Positions 47,079 to 58,121 of a stretch of 64,000 bases of DNA are shown in pieces. The notes below the pieces were generated by a model, which worked only from the letters and a program-made list of their open reading frames with translations, did not search any database and was not told where the DNA came from. Source of the DNA: Tanytarsus gracilentus. Lineage: Eukaryota; Arthropoda; Insecta; Diptera; Chironomidae. Where the stretch lies: contig JAXRKN010000039.1 of NCBI GenBank assembly GCA_038502055.1, forward strand, positions 3,100,001-3,164,000. The letters are read 5' to 3'. The position numbers and the translations under genes are program-made. Within the stretch, counting starts at the first letter, position 1. Each line of letters begins with the position of its first letter.

Positions 47079-48668
47079 TGCTTCTTTAGTTTTATTCAAT
47101 TTATTTTTTTCGATATTTAATCAGTTTTAATTTAGTATTTCAGATTTTTTTGTTCACACGCAAAAATTATAAACATTTTTTACTCGCTTGTACGCGCTAT
47201 GAAAGCAGAATGTAAACTGAGAAACTCCAGCCGCAGGCAACAAAAAAAATCGTTATTAGGGAGAAAATGCACATACACGATCATACATTTTAAGTAACTA
47301 TATCAAGTTCTCTTTGTGTTCACCCGGCAATGTGCGATGACGATTATGATGGGATGGAGATTAGAGGGATTCCGTTAATTTTTGCAGGTAGGGAATATAA
47401 TGAGGTTGAGATAAACACACGAGGTCTCACTGATAAAAACTTTGTGACTTTTTCCTGTTTATTTTTATTTCGCCGTGTCCTAATAATTAATAAACATTCA
47501 GTGTGTGACTGATAAAAATGAAAAAAATATTTATCATCAACGCTGTGCACTTTGCGATTTGATAAGTAAATGTGTAGTAAAAATTTATCTTTGTCTTATC
47601 ATCCTGATGACTGAGTTGAGGATTTTTTCAAGATAAAAAAAATCTTCGTTGGGGTGCACCAGTGTAACCTATCATAAAAGACACAAAAAATTGAATTTTT
47701 AAAATTCTGCTATTTAAATAAAAGCGATAATCCATCTCCAACTAAACCTGCTTAAAATTCTTCAGACCAAATTTGTCTCGACGGAAGTTTCTTTTTCAGA
47801 TCGAATACATTTTATGAATCACAAATTCTCAAGCGTTAAAAACGTCATAACAAAGTTTAGCGAACTACTCAAAGCACATTTTTTTAGCTCAAAACAATAA
47901 TTAATAAACTGACTTTTATCTCAATTCCATGTAACTCCCTTAATATGCATTTAATCATATATCATTACACATCAGTTAAGCGAAATCACGCACATCATGA
48001 GTGATTCGCTCTTAAATGTTAAAGAATTCATAAAATCTTCAAAAAGTCTTCCTTGTTTGCTGACGACATTTTTTTTGCGCGGTCATCAATGTCAATTAAG
48101 ATTTTTTAAAAAATTTTGTCTCTCATAAGATCAAACTCAATTGATCGCGAAGACGTACAAAGAATAAAAACAAATTCAACGCCGCGTGCTCATCAATAAA
48201 TTTCAATTAAACTTTTTATTCTTGTTTAAAATTATATTTTTATTAATAGGTTCTTAGACACATGCTCACATGTGATTATTTTATTTTTGAACACTTCGCT
48301 CATCATCAATCAGCTTCAGATTTTTTTTGAGGTGAAAAATGACAACCCAGTGAGAAATTAAAAATATGTTCTTGATTAAAAAATTATCGTGAAACCTTCA
48401 ATTTTTTCTCGCTGGTGTTTAATAGATTTATGACAGTTTTTTTGTGAGCATTTGAACAAGGCTAAATTTCACACTCAATACACTTGCATGCATTTATCAT
48501 GTCATTATCTATGAGAACTTTAATTACAGCCCTCGGTGTTCTCTCAACGCTCTTTAATCATCTAGATAACTTTTTTCAGCAAAACAATAAAATTGCAAAA
48601 TTACTATACGGGAATGTTATAAATTAATTTAACGATGAAAAATCGTTCATGCATGGATTGAATTTTAT
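47079..48668. other. Intergenic region
   Basis: No gene recognised. Opposing ORFs at 47330-47550 overlap each other and lack domain features. Confidence 0.4.
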
Positions 48669-49337
48669 TTACTCTCGTTCTATCTTGTAAGCGACTTCGA
48701 GCGCTGCCGTTATCGACTGCATATCTTTCTCAATTATTTTTGTCCAATTCTCAACGTCTCCAAGCTCTTTTAGCGCACTGCTAAAATTATCGATGAGAGT
48801 AAGCCATTGTTGGGTTTGTTTGCTGAAGTTATTTGCTGCGACATGAAGATTTTTTGCCTCGGCATCTAAACGCTTTTGATTTAAATACGATGTGGCTACT
48901 CCTATGTTTAAATGCTCGACCTTGATTTTATTGCCGCAGCGGGAAGAGAAATAAAGAGTTATTGTAAATTCAGCTCGATAAATGTGATTTTAGAAAAAAT
49001 TATAATTTAATTTCCTCCTAGAATAGATCGAGTGCTTGATAATAATTTCTTCTTCTTCTTCTTAAAAATCTTTCTATGCAAAAATCAATTCACACTCGCA
49101 ATGTGACTAATTAAATTTATGATTCATGTGTGATCAATCTAAGTAATTTTGTCAAGGACGAACTTATCACTTGAAATTTGGAGTGAATGAACTTTAAATA
49201 TAAACAAAAATGATAAAACTCACTAGATTTTGTGTTAATTCATTTGCAGCCTCAACCGATTCCTTTTTAAGCTTCTCTTGTGTCTCATTTCGACCCTTCA
49301 ATTCCTCTTGATGATGTTTTAATATTGATGACAACAT
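48669..49337 (-). CDS. BLOC1S1: BLOC1S1 (BLOS1/GCN5L1), BLOC-1 and BORC subunit
   Basis: A coiled-coil subunit of BLOC-1 (lysosome-related organelle biogenesis) and BORC (lysosome positioning); it is also linked to mitochondrial protein acetylation. Two exons, 49224-49337 and 48669-48920, give 121 residues. It starts MLSSILKHHQEELKGRNE and continues with KKESVEAANELTQNLVEHLN, GVATSYLNQKRLDAEAKNLH, FSKQTQQWLTLIDNFSSALK and ELGDVENWTKIIEKDMQSI, matching the human protein nearly block for block. It is head-to-head with TMEM50 (ATGs 314 bp apart), which suggests a shared promoter. Confidence 0.96.
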
Positions 49338-49651
49338 TTTTCTTTTTTAATGCTATCAATTTTTTTTTCTTTCGGATATAAACAAGTCAGGGTTTGGCAG
49401 TACTGTAAAGCAGCAAGGGGAATACAAAACGAAGAAAAAAAACAACAAAAAAAATTTAAGGGAAAATTTTGCAATTTTTCTTAAAAATTCGGGAAATAAG
49501 GAATAAAAATTACGGAATAATAACGTAAGGTTGCGAGCAAAGTTGTGACACTCACCGAGAGTTTGAAAAAATCATCAAGAACAAATTGAGATACAGCTTA
49601 AATAACAAATAAAACCGAAGACCATCAAATTTAATTAAAATCATCATTAAA

Positions 49652-50200
49652 ATGCCTTCAATCGTCGAAAGTTTTCAAATGTGTATGTGGTTCGATGTGA
49701 ATGTAATTTCACGAAGAAATCTCATGTCCACGGTTGTTTCATCAGTTCTGGTAATGAAATAAGATTTTCCTGATGATTCATTTTGTTTATCGCAGCCCTT
49801 TGTTACCTATTTTTAGTTCTTTATGGCTTGGTGGATTGTCATTGGAATTGCAGCAACAGCCCATCCAAATGAGACGCCAGACTTTGCTTACTACATCTGC
49901 GGAATTTTGGGAACATTATCACTAATCATGGTCAACACAGTTTCGAATGAGATGCTAAATGGCGCGGGATACGAGGGCGGCGTGTGCGGAAGCAGTGGAA
50001 TCAAAATCTGGCTTTTTACTGGCTTCGTGCTTGGATTCGCATCAGTCATCGCAAGCGTTTGGCTTATGATCTCAGAATTTACCGTATCATCGAAGACAAC
50101 GCAAGGTGTCGGCATCGTGCTTCAGAACTTTTTCATTCTTTTCGCATCGCTAATTTACAAGTTTGGCCGCTCTGATGAAGCTTCCTTTGGTGGCTTTTAA
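49652..50200 (+). CDS. TMEM50A: TMEM50A/B homologue, four-pass membrane protein
   Basis: A UPF0220-family endomembrane protein with four predicted spans. Two exons, 49652-49750 and 49817-50200, give 160 residues. It starts MPSIVESFQMCMWFDVN, then RRNLMSTVVSSVLFFMAWWI, then GILGTLSLIMVNTVSNEMLN and a CG.SG loop before the third span. The C-terminus is FGRSDEASFGGF. The vertebrate proteins share the WFDW-like N-terminus, the RN motif and the NAVSN-like segment. Function is poorly known; a role in the secretory pathway (the yeast homologue is Vps68) is family knowledge. Confidence 0.92.
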
Positions 50201-50853
50201 AAGCTAATTTTAAGTTCAATTCCCTACCAAAAACGTGCGAAGAAATTTAAAAATTTATAAATAATTTTTTTTAAAAACGATGTTTAAATTTCTCTGATGA
50301 TTTCAGAATGAGGGATGGAATTTTGAGAAAATTTAAAATCAATTCGAAACATCTTTAACTTGGAGAAAATTCTAAAGTTATATGCACTAATTAAAAAACT
50401 TTAATTTCCATCCTTTGATCGACAACTAGCGAACATTTTTGTTTTAATGAAATTATTCATTTTTATATGATAATTGAAGTGAAGTCACACGTTATTAACA
50501 TAAGAAAAATAATTCTTAGTGCTTAATCCCTATTGATGATGATCAATAAGATCATTTTCTATTCCTTCTTATATATACACTGCAATGTAAAAATCTTTTT
50601 TTATTCGTGATTTATGAATAAAAATTTGAGTAAAGAAAAGAATAAAAAAAAATGTGGAAAAAAATGTTCATTTCTGTTTTTCTTATCATCAAAATTTACA
50701 CATAACCTCTTTTAAGCTTATGACGTCGTTATCCGAAATATCTTAAATCTTTTTTGCAGCACCTGTTTTATTTAACTTTGAAAGCACATTAGAAACAAAT
50801 TTCAAATAAGATTTTGATAAAAAAATTGATAAAATTTTTATTCACAAATTAAA

Positions 50854-52885
50854 TTATGCTCGACACACTCCTTGATTTTGACGGCACCATTCGGGATATT
50901 GACGATCTGGACGGACCCTGGTAGCTTCAGCCATTCGATGACGTTGAATTACGATGCGAGCTTCAGCTGTTTGCCAATTTCCTGGCGGGTCTAGATAAAA
51001 TTTTTTAAAATATTAAAAAAATCCAGGAAAAATTTTAATTTTTACTTCTCCATAATCTCTCAGCCAATGCAGCTGCACGTGGCCATAAGCGAGAATCTAA
51101 ATTTAACGGATCAATTTGTTCGCTCCAAATGGCTGTCTCGGCTCCAAGAATCAAATGAGCATTTCCTGGTCCAACAATTGCTTCTAATCGATTGTCATAA
51201 ATTCCTTGCCAATTTTTAAATGGTGCACACCAATTCAAGCCATCACCAGTAAAACTTGAAAATCCACAATCCTGAAAATTATATGAAACATTTAATTATG
51301 TTTTTTAGAGCTTGAGTTTAGTACTCACCAGATAAAGTTTATCATAGTTTGAGAAAATTATTCTGAAATTGTTTTGTGTCAGCTCCTCAATCACCGAATT
51401 GTTGGATGCTCCCCAATATTGAATAATGTGACGGCTACTATTAAGATATCTCGTGAGAAAAGGTTGTTCGGTAAGTGAAGACGACCACAAAATAATGGGC
51501 ATTGTCTGGTTAGCAGCTCGATCAAATCTCTGCTCAACTCGCCGTTGAAAATCACCCCAAAGTGACATAAAACCATCAACAGTGTTCGGATCCCATCCAT
51601 TTTGAATCATAAAGTCTTGAAGTCTTGCCGAAGTGTTCCAACATTCATAACGAACTTCATCAGCGCCCATGTGGAAAAGAGTTGGCTCAAAATTTTCAAC
51701 CATTTCATGATAAATGTCCTCGAGAATGTCAAAAAGTTCATCAACCGACGGATCAAATTGTCCGCATGGCGCTTGATAACAAAAATTAGTCCATGGCATT
51801 GCACCAAAGCATGTCAACATATCCTTAAAATTCCATCCCTCACCAACATGAGCAGGTTGATCGAATTCGGGTACGATACGGATGCCACGTGAACGGGCAT
51901 ATCTTGTAATTTCTCTCATATCCTGTCGAGTATAAATTTGTTTCGGCGAATAAGCACCAACTTCAGTTAAAAATGGATGTTTCTCAACTGTCATTGGAAA
52001 ACTCTGAGAGTCAGTTATGTGCCAGTGAAAAGTGTTCATTTTGACCATTGCCAAACCATCGAGTGTTCTCTTAATGTCATCGACAGAGTAAAAATTTCTC
52101 GATGTATCCATGGATATTCCACGATGGGGATAAACGGGATTATCATCGATTGTGATTGTATTAAGCATTCGGAAAGTGTTGGTAAACTCATCGTAAGTCA
52201 TAAGTTGACTGAGTGTCTCAAGGGCATGACGAGCACCGTAGAAATTTTGAGCTCCAATTGTGACCGCCAGATTTCCGATTTCTGGCACAATTCCAATTGA
52301 GAGTGAATACGATTCATTTGTACTTAAGTCGTGATGCATGCTATCACTTAAAACACCCACAACGATTGTAAGTTCGTGCTCAAAGGATTGGAATGGAGTA
52401 CCTTCTGGCACCTTTTTTCTCTGCATTTCGACAAAACGATTCCACGCCATTGCCCAGTAAGACTGTGACTCGTCCGATGTAAAACCAACAACATTTAATC
52501 TAAAACTTTGATGGTTGATACTTGAGTGAGCTCTTTGCGGGAAACTAAATTGCCTTGGCAGTGGCCAAACGTTTCCGAAACTATTACCGCAAGTTAGTTG
52601 ACACATGTTGAGACTTTGCAAGTTTGGAACTTGTGTCTGATTTTCTGGCGCTCGTAAAGGATGCCGGACGCACTGATTGTTAAATAAGCATTGATAACCC
52701 CAAAATTCTCTGGATTTTTGGAAATTATAATTAAAATTATTTTCATTATTAATTTTTACTCACTGATTCTGCCACGGAACTGTTTCTGTTCTAGGTACAA
52801 AGATCACAACCATTGACACAATTAATGCGACAACACCCAATGATAGGATTATTATCAGGGTAATTGCCACTGCACTGACGGGCAT
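50854..52885 (-). CDS. Membrane-anchored beta-N-acetylhexosaminidase (GH20, Fdl/chitooligosaccharidase type)
   Basis: A glycosyl hydrolase family 20 enzyme that removes terminal N-acetylglucosamine from N-glycans or chitooligosaccharides. Four exons, 52764-52885, 51329-52709, 51046-51271, 50854-50990, give 621 residues. An uncleaved membrane segment (about residues 5-31, Ile/Leu/Val rich) and no clear signal cleavage site suggest a type II membrane protein. A Cys-rich stretch (QCLFNNQCVRHP, MCQLTCGN) precedes the GH20 N domain (GARHALETLSQLM). Barrel motifs include HWHITDSQSFP, VPEFDQPAHVGEGW and the catalytic Asp-Glu in FHMGADEVRYECW (about residue 393). The C-terminus has WPRAAALAERLW. The membrane anchor fits Fused lobes or the plasma-membrane enzymes; I cannot decide which. 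A truncated paralogue lies immediately upstream. Confidence 0.92.
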
Positions 52886-53266
52886 TTTTTGGGTTGTCTC
52901 GTTCGACGGTTGAGGAACAAATGAAATTTTCACCGACAGTCCACAGATATCGAGGTTCAAATTTTATCAAATGATAAGAAATCTTTGGGGTTTTTACAAG
53001 ATATTAGCGTGAAACTTTAGATAAAAATCGATATCTTAATCTTAAATTATTATGCAATTTTGTGATAAAAAATTTAGGGTGTCAAATAAACGGGATGAGG
53101 AATTAAAAGAAAGACAATCAGTTCTGAACGTTGCTTAAATAATTTTTTTAAATATCAAATTTATATCAAATTAATGATTTGCAATCGTTTGGTCACTCGA
53201 AAACTTAAAAATCTCCGATAAAATATTACAAAATAAAAACCGGCATTTTTTGATAAGATAAAAAGT

Positions 53267-53700
53267 TTAACGTCCTTTAATGTATTTTTTTCCTATGACG
53301 TAAATTATGAAATTGCATTTTAAATAGTTCACACAATCACCCCTGAACAAAATAATCAACTGTAATTTTTCAAATCGTTGAATATTCCATTAACTCACTC
53401 GTTTTGGAAGCACCACTCGAGTTGAAATCTTTCGGGTTTGAGTCCACCAATTTCCATTAATCTTTGATTGTTCCACAAAATTCTTGGTTCCACTTTTCTC
53501 CAATGATCATTTGAATTCCACAATCTCTCTGCTAATGCACTAGCTCGAGGCCAAATTCTCATGTCAATTGTTTCACTGTCAATGGACTCATTCCAAATCG
53601 TTGCTTCAGGGCCGTAAATTTGATTAATGTAAGGACCTGCAATTGCCTCCATGCGATTGTTATAAATTGTCTGCCAGGTTTTATAAGGTGCACACCAATC
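53267..53700 (-). pseudogene. 5'-truncated paralogue of the GH20 hexosaminidase
   Basis: Only the last two exons of a hexosaminidase gene are present: about 53399-53700 and 53267-53342. The first reads DWCAPYKTWQTIYNNRMEAI, then EATIWNESIDSETIDMRIWP, RASALAERLW and LEWCFQN; the second continues EGDCVNYLKCN, the usual C-terminal Cys end. No catalytic domain, GH20 exon or start codon is found before the next gene, so it cannot encode a working enzyme. The fragment is clean (no internal stop or frameshift), so it was either lost recently or its 5' exons were deleted by rearrangement. It differs from the intact neighbour by many substitutions, so it is not an assembly duplicate. Confidence 0.75.
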
Positions 53701-53719
53701 TCGTTTCTCCGCGTGGTGT

Positions 53720-54232
53720 ATTTGAATTTTGCTTAAAAATTAAACTCCGCTTATTAAAAGACATTTTTATTTTTTATAATAAATCATATTCGAGAGTGTA
53801 AAGATAATAATGTTTGTTTTCTTTTAATGGTAAAAATCATATTTCGATGCAGGAATGACACTCATATAAAACATTCCTTTGTATGCTTTGACAGTCAAGG
53901 TCGAATTTTTTTAAAAGATAATAATTTCCGTTTGATTATCAAAATTTTGTATTTATTTATTAAATATTTTATATTCCATTAAAATTATGTTACAACATTA
54001 TAAAATTTTCATCATATTACCTATTTAAAAAAATAAAATTTAAATAAGACAAATAATTTTTTTTCAGAATGCTTTCAATTACTTTTCGAAGAATCAAACT
54101 TGTTGATTCATATAAAAATTTTGGTATTATCAGTCACTTACAAAAATTATTTCGCTTGATGATGAAAGCATTTAAATAAGTGATGATTTAAAGTTCATAA
54201 ATATTATGAGTGATGATGCTTTAAAGAATTTT
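53720..54232. other. Intergenic region
   Basis: A+T-rich sequence with no sign of the missing 5' exons of the truncated hexosaminidase copy. Confidence 0.5.
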
Positions 54233-54873
54233 CTATTTAGACTCTTTAAAACCGCCAACTGGAGGAACGCTTTTTGAATAATTTCCCACAAAATTGCCAG
54301 GAGGATCATAGTTGCATACAACAAAAGTTTGTCCCTTATCATTTTTCCTCACACCTATGCCGAGTTCTTTGCACTCCTTCCATACGACTTGTGTGAAATG
54401 TCCTGTGCCCGTTGTTCTTGGCTCTTGGCCAAAAACATGCTTATCGATTTCTCCATACCAAGAGTCAACAGCATCTTTCCCTTGAACAACGTGATCATAG
54501 TTGGAGCTGTATGAAAACTTTGGTTGAAAATTCTTTACTAAAAATTGATGTACTTACCTTGCAAAGTAATAAATATTTTCACCATACTTGTGTTCCGGTC
54601 GATGCTGCATGATAGCTTTGGATGCCAAGTGCTGGTGATTTAAAAGTTTCAAAAATTTATTTCATGGATTATTTTTAAAATAAAAGTTTTACATCAGCCC
54701 ACTCCTGCGCATATGAGCACATTTTCTTATTCAACTTTAGCGCTGGCACTCCATGTTTTTTTCTATAGTCATTGTGAGCTTTCAGACAATCCTTGTGAAA
54801 TTCACTGCTACTCGATGAACTTTAAAAATATTTTTTACAATTGAATTAAAATTATTTAACAAATTTACCCCAT
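54233..54873 (-). CDS. GAPR-1-like CAP/SCP domain protein, probably N-myristoylated
   Basis: An intracellular CAP-superfamily protein like vertebrate GLIPR2/GAPR-1, which binds Golgi and endosomal membranes. Four exons, 54869-54873, 54693-54819, 54558-54631, 54233-54506, give 159 residues. The first coding exon is only 5 nt (ATG plus GG), completed to MGSSSSEFHKDCLKAHNDYR. The Met-Gly-Ser-Ser start fits an N-myristoylation signal, as in GAPR-1, and there is no signal peptide. CAP motifs are HKYGENIYYF, GTGHFTQVVWKECKELGIG and VVCNYDPPGNFVGNY; His and Glu residues of the CAP cavity are in place. Confidence 0.85.
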
Positions 54874-55483
54874 AATTAATTTTTTTAAATCCAATTAATT
54901 TTTGCGTGTTGACTCGATTAGAGTTCGCGTGAGACTTTAAAGCAACTAATAATTTACTCGACTATCCATCTTCGTTTATTATGCTCGGAGTGCACGCTGA
55001 TTGATAACGAAACAATTTGCCGGGAGGTGACGAATTCGTTGTTTGAACTCGTGTACATTCATTTGCGATTCATCATGAAATTTTAGTGTGTATATTCCCG
55101 ATAAAAGATAGCAAGTTCAATTGAAATCAAGACCGACGGCACACGATGATAAAAATGTGATGTTTATTTGGGAAGGGAGGTCAGGAAATACAATACACAT
55201 CGGAGTTTTAATTGCTTGAAAAAATGCGACAATAAAAATAGTTTTATTAGATTAAATGTGACTGAGGTGTGATAACGTCTTGAATTGACTGAATTATGTC
55301 ACATAATTTTATGACTGTGTTCATGACATTTCAAAAATTGCTAAATTTGAGAACTTTCAACCAAAAAATTATTTAATCTCAGTCACCTTTGAACCCCTCA
55401 AAATTTTCACTTTACTTTCAGATTTCTTAAAGTTCAGACGATCAAATTTTTTTGTGCGAATTTTTCCCAATTTTTAATTCAAA
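54874..55483. other. Divergent intergenic region
   Basis: Separates the GAPR-1-like gene (-) from the Gln-rich gene (+). No element recognised. Confidence 0.5.
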
Positions 55484-56128
55484 ATGAGTTTGGTGTTCAA
55501 GCGTCGTATGCAAGAGCGTGAGCGCAAAAATGGACTGGCTGATACCTGTAAGTAATTAACCCAAAATGCATGCATTGAATTTTAATTGAATGTGTCTGTA
55601 GTCGAGGTGCCGAATTATTTTATGCCGAAACAAGTTGATGCACCAAGCCCGCAACAAAGCACAATGCACAATGCGCCGTCAATGGATATGAATGATGTTG
55701 CTTACTCGATTCCGGCTGAGCTTCCAAAAGACATCGTGTTTGAGAGTGAAAGTCAGTTAAAGCCTACTGAGTCACAAATTTCAAATGTTCAAAATCTTCC
55801 GAAATCTCAAGCTGTTCCAAGTTGGTCAATGACTGCTGAAAATTATCAAGAGACGGGCGGAAATAAAGATCAGACATTGATTTCACTTCCGCAAGGCGCA
55901 TACTATGGTAGGAATATTTTTTTAATTTTTTTTGGTGAGGTTAAAGATACAATTATTTCTATAGATGTTCCAATTATCATAAATCCAGCTTCATACCAGC
56001 AGCAACAAGCCGAATCTTTTAATTTAACTCCTCAACAGCACCAGCAAAGTTATTTAACTCAACAATTGCCATGCACTAACATTGATTGTGTCCACTGCAA
56101 GCCTGCTTCACCAACGAACGCCAATTAA
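55484..56128 (+). CDS. Uncharacterised Gln/Pro-rich 177-residue protein
   Basis: Three exons, 55484-55547, 55602-55907, 55965-56128, splice in frame to 177 residues. It starts MSLVFKRRMQERERKNGLAD and continues FEVPNYFMPKQVDAPSPQQS. The middle is polar with few hydrophobic residues (probably disordered). The C-terminal part is Gln rich (SYQQQQAES, TPQQHQQSYL) and ends with a small Cys/His cluster, CTNIDCVHCKP. There is no signal peptide or membrane segment. I do not recognise the family. Splice-site quality and frame continuity support a real gene. Confidence 0.6.
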
Positions 56129-56554
56129 TTTATTTTCGTGCATTTGAACAAGAAATTGCAATAAATATTTTTTAAAGCTTAAAAACGTGATCATTAAATT
56201 TATGGACTTTATATATCTTTATTATTTTCTTTGATATGAGTCACTTTAAGATTTAATTGAGAGTTCTTAATTTTCTATTAAAAAATGTCATTTAAATGTG
56301 CATTTACAAAATACGCTGGGGACGGAATATTGCATTTTTAGAGATTCTCTCGAGATTCAAAACATTCATGAGTTATATTAAAAAATATATGCTATATATT
56401 CTAAGAAATGGACGGTAGTAAAATTTTGTTGACATGTACATGCATGTGCTAAGTTAAAACTTTTGCTTAATTAATTCAAGACGCAAGGTGTAGCGATTTT
56501 TAAGGCACAAAAAATTATTTATCGCTACCCTCTTGCATTTTTGTTGGAGATTTT

Positions 56555-57442
56555 TTAAATGTATCCACCCAAATGTCTCGAGTGTGATGATGGAATGCTG
56601 CCAGTTTCGTGAAGCTGCATTTGATGTACGAGATTCTTTGATTCACGACGACGCTCATACGAACTTTTAGCGTCCTTATACAAAATGAGTCCAGCAAGTC
56701 CGAGGAAGAACATTGCGACAACAGCGAACGAGAAAGACCACGAGATGACATTAAATTTCGGGTACATTAACCAATCGCGACGGTATGCATTGACACCAAA
56801 AATGAGTACGCCAAAGAAGAGGAAAACCGATGAGCTGCCAACAGCAATTCCTGAAAATGCTGTCAAGAACCATTCGTAGCGCAAGACGGTCTTTAGTGGA
56901 TATCGAATAACTTCACAAGCCATGACAGCTAAGGCAGAAAATGTGTTGATAAATGCGAGAGTGACAAATGTTTGAACGGCCATTAACCAACCGGGTAGCA
57001 GCCACTCACGAATGACATAGTATTCCTAAAAATGAGTTCAGAAAAGTTAATTTAAAGGTTTTTTAATTTTTTTTTAAATTTTTTCCTTACATGACTGAAA
57101 ATATTATGACATCCGTTGAACAATCGAGGGAACTGATAGTAGGGATAGGTAAAATCCTTGAAGCAATACTCCCACAATCCCATGTTCTTGAAGCTACTAA
57201 ACGATTCATCATAACTCTCAATCCAGTACGGCGACGCGAATGCCATCAGCAAAAATAATCCACCGATATATGAGAATAAGGCACCGACGACAAGTGAATC
57301 TGAAATTATGTACATAATTGATAGGGTGTGTCTGATGGAATTTCTAGTCTTAACAATTTAACAACATAATCCATATTTTATGTTGCATCCTCCACTTACT
57401 TGACGCTTTCGGATACTCATTCTTTTCAATAGCCTGAGACAT
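56555..57442 (-). CDS. Claudin-like four-pass protein (pasiflora/CG6398-type)
   Basis: Three exons, 57400-57442, 57091-57299, 56555-57025, give 240 residues. It starts MSQAIEKNEYPKAS, followed by the first span (VVGALFSYIGGLFLLMAFAS). The first extracellular loop carries the claudin-type signature GLWEYC and a second Cys in FNGCHNIF. WLLPGWLMAVQTFVTLAF opens the second span; two further spans and a basic cytoplasmic tail (SSYERRRESKNL) follow. Insect proteins of this shape are septate-junction components of barrier epithelia and glia. The assignment to the pasiflora subgroup is from memory and is less sure than the claudin-like fold. Confidence 0.7.
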
Positions 57443-58121
57443 GTTGATGTGCGAAATGAATTAAGACAGAAAATTACAAAAACATTAAACTTTTTAAATG
57501 ATCAGTGACCAACACAAACATCAATCCATATGGATAATGCTGCTGATGTAGCGAGTTGCTTAGAGTGATCGATAGGTGTCGCGCGAAAACAATAACAAAA
57601 ATTTGAGTGAGAACTAAAACTATTTATTTTAATAAAATTTAAACTTAGAAAAAAATTTAAAAGTTTCCATGACTCAAAAAGTATTCTGAAAAATTATGCT
57701 GTGATTTTAGTTATTAAAAGACTACCGTAAGTGAGAAAAGAAAGCCACAAAGTTAAATAAAGACCGAATTAACACGATTTAAAGACACACGACTTATAGA
57801 TGAATTAAAAACTCTGGAAATTGAAAAATAAATGATTAAAATGGATCAAAATTTATGTGCCACGTGCTTAAAAAAAGTGTCAAAAATGGAAATCAACATA
57901 CAGTGATCAAAAGTGTTTGTTAATAAAGTTACTGATGAAATGTCATAAACTCATAAGCATAAGATAATCCTGAAACATAAACTATTTATTTTATTTATAA
58001 AAATCGAACACATGGTGGCCAAAAAATTTCTCTTTGCCTCACCCTTCGTTATTTTCTTTCTAAGCACAACCCTGGTGTAAAAAACAAATCAACGCGTTAG
58101 CAAAATTAAATTAAATAAGAC
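57443..58121. other. Divergent intergenic region
   Basis: Lies between the claudin-like gene (-) and the zinc-finger gene (+). An ATCGATAG sequence near 57570 resembles the insect DRE promoter motif; otherwise nothing is seen. Confidence 0.35.
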
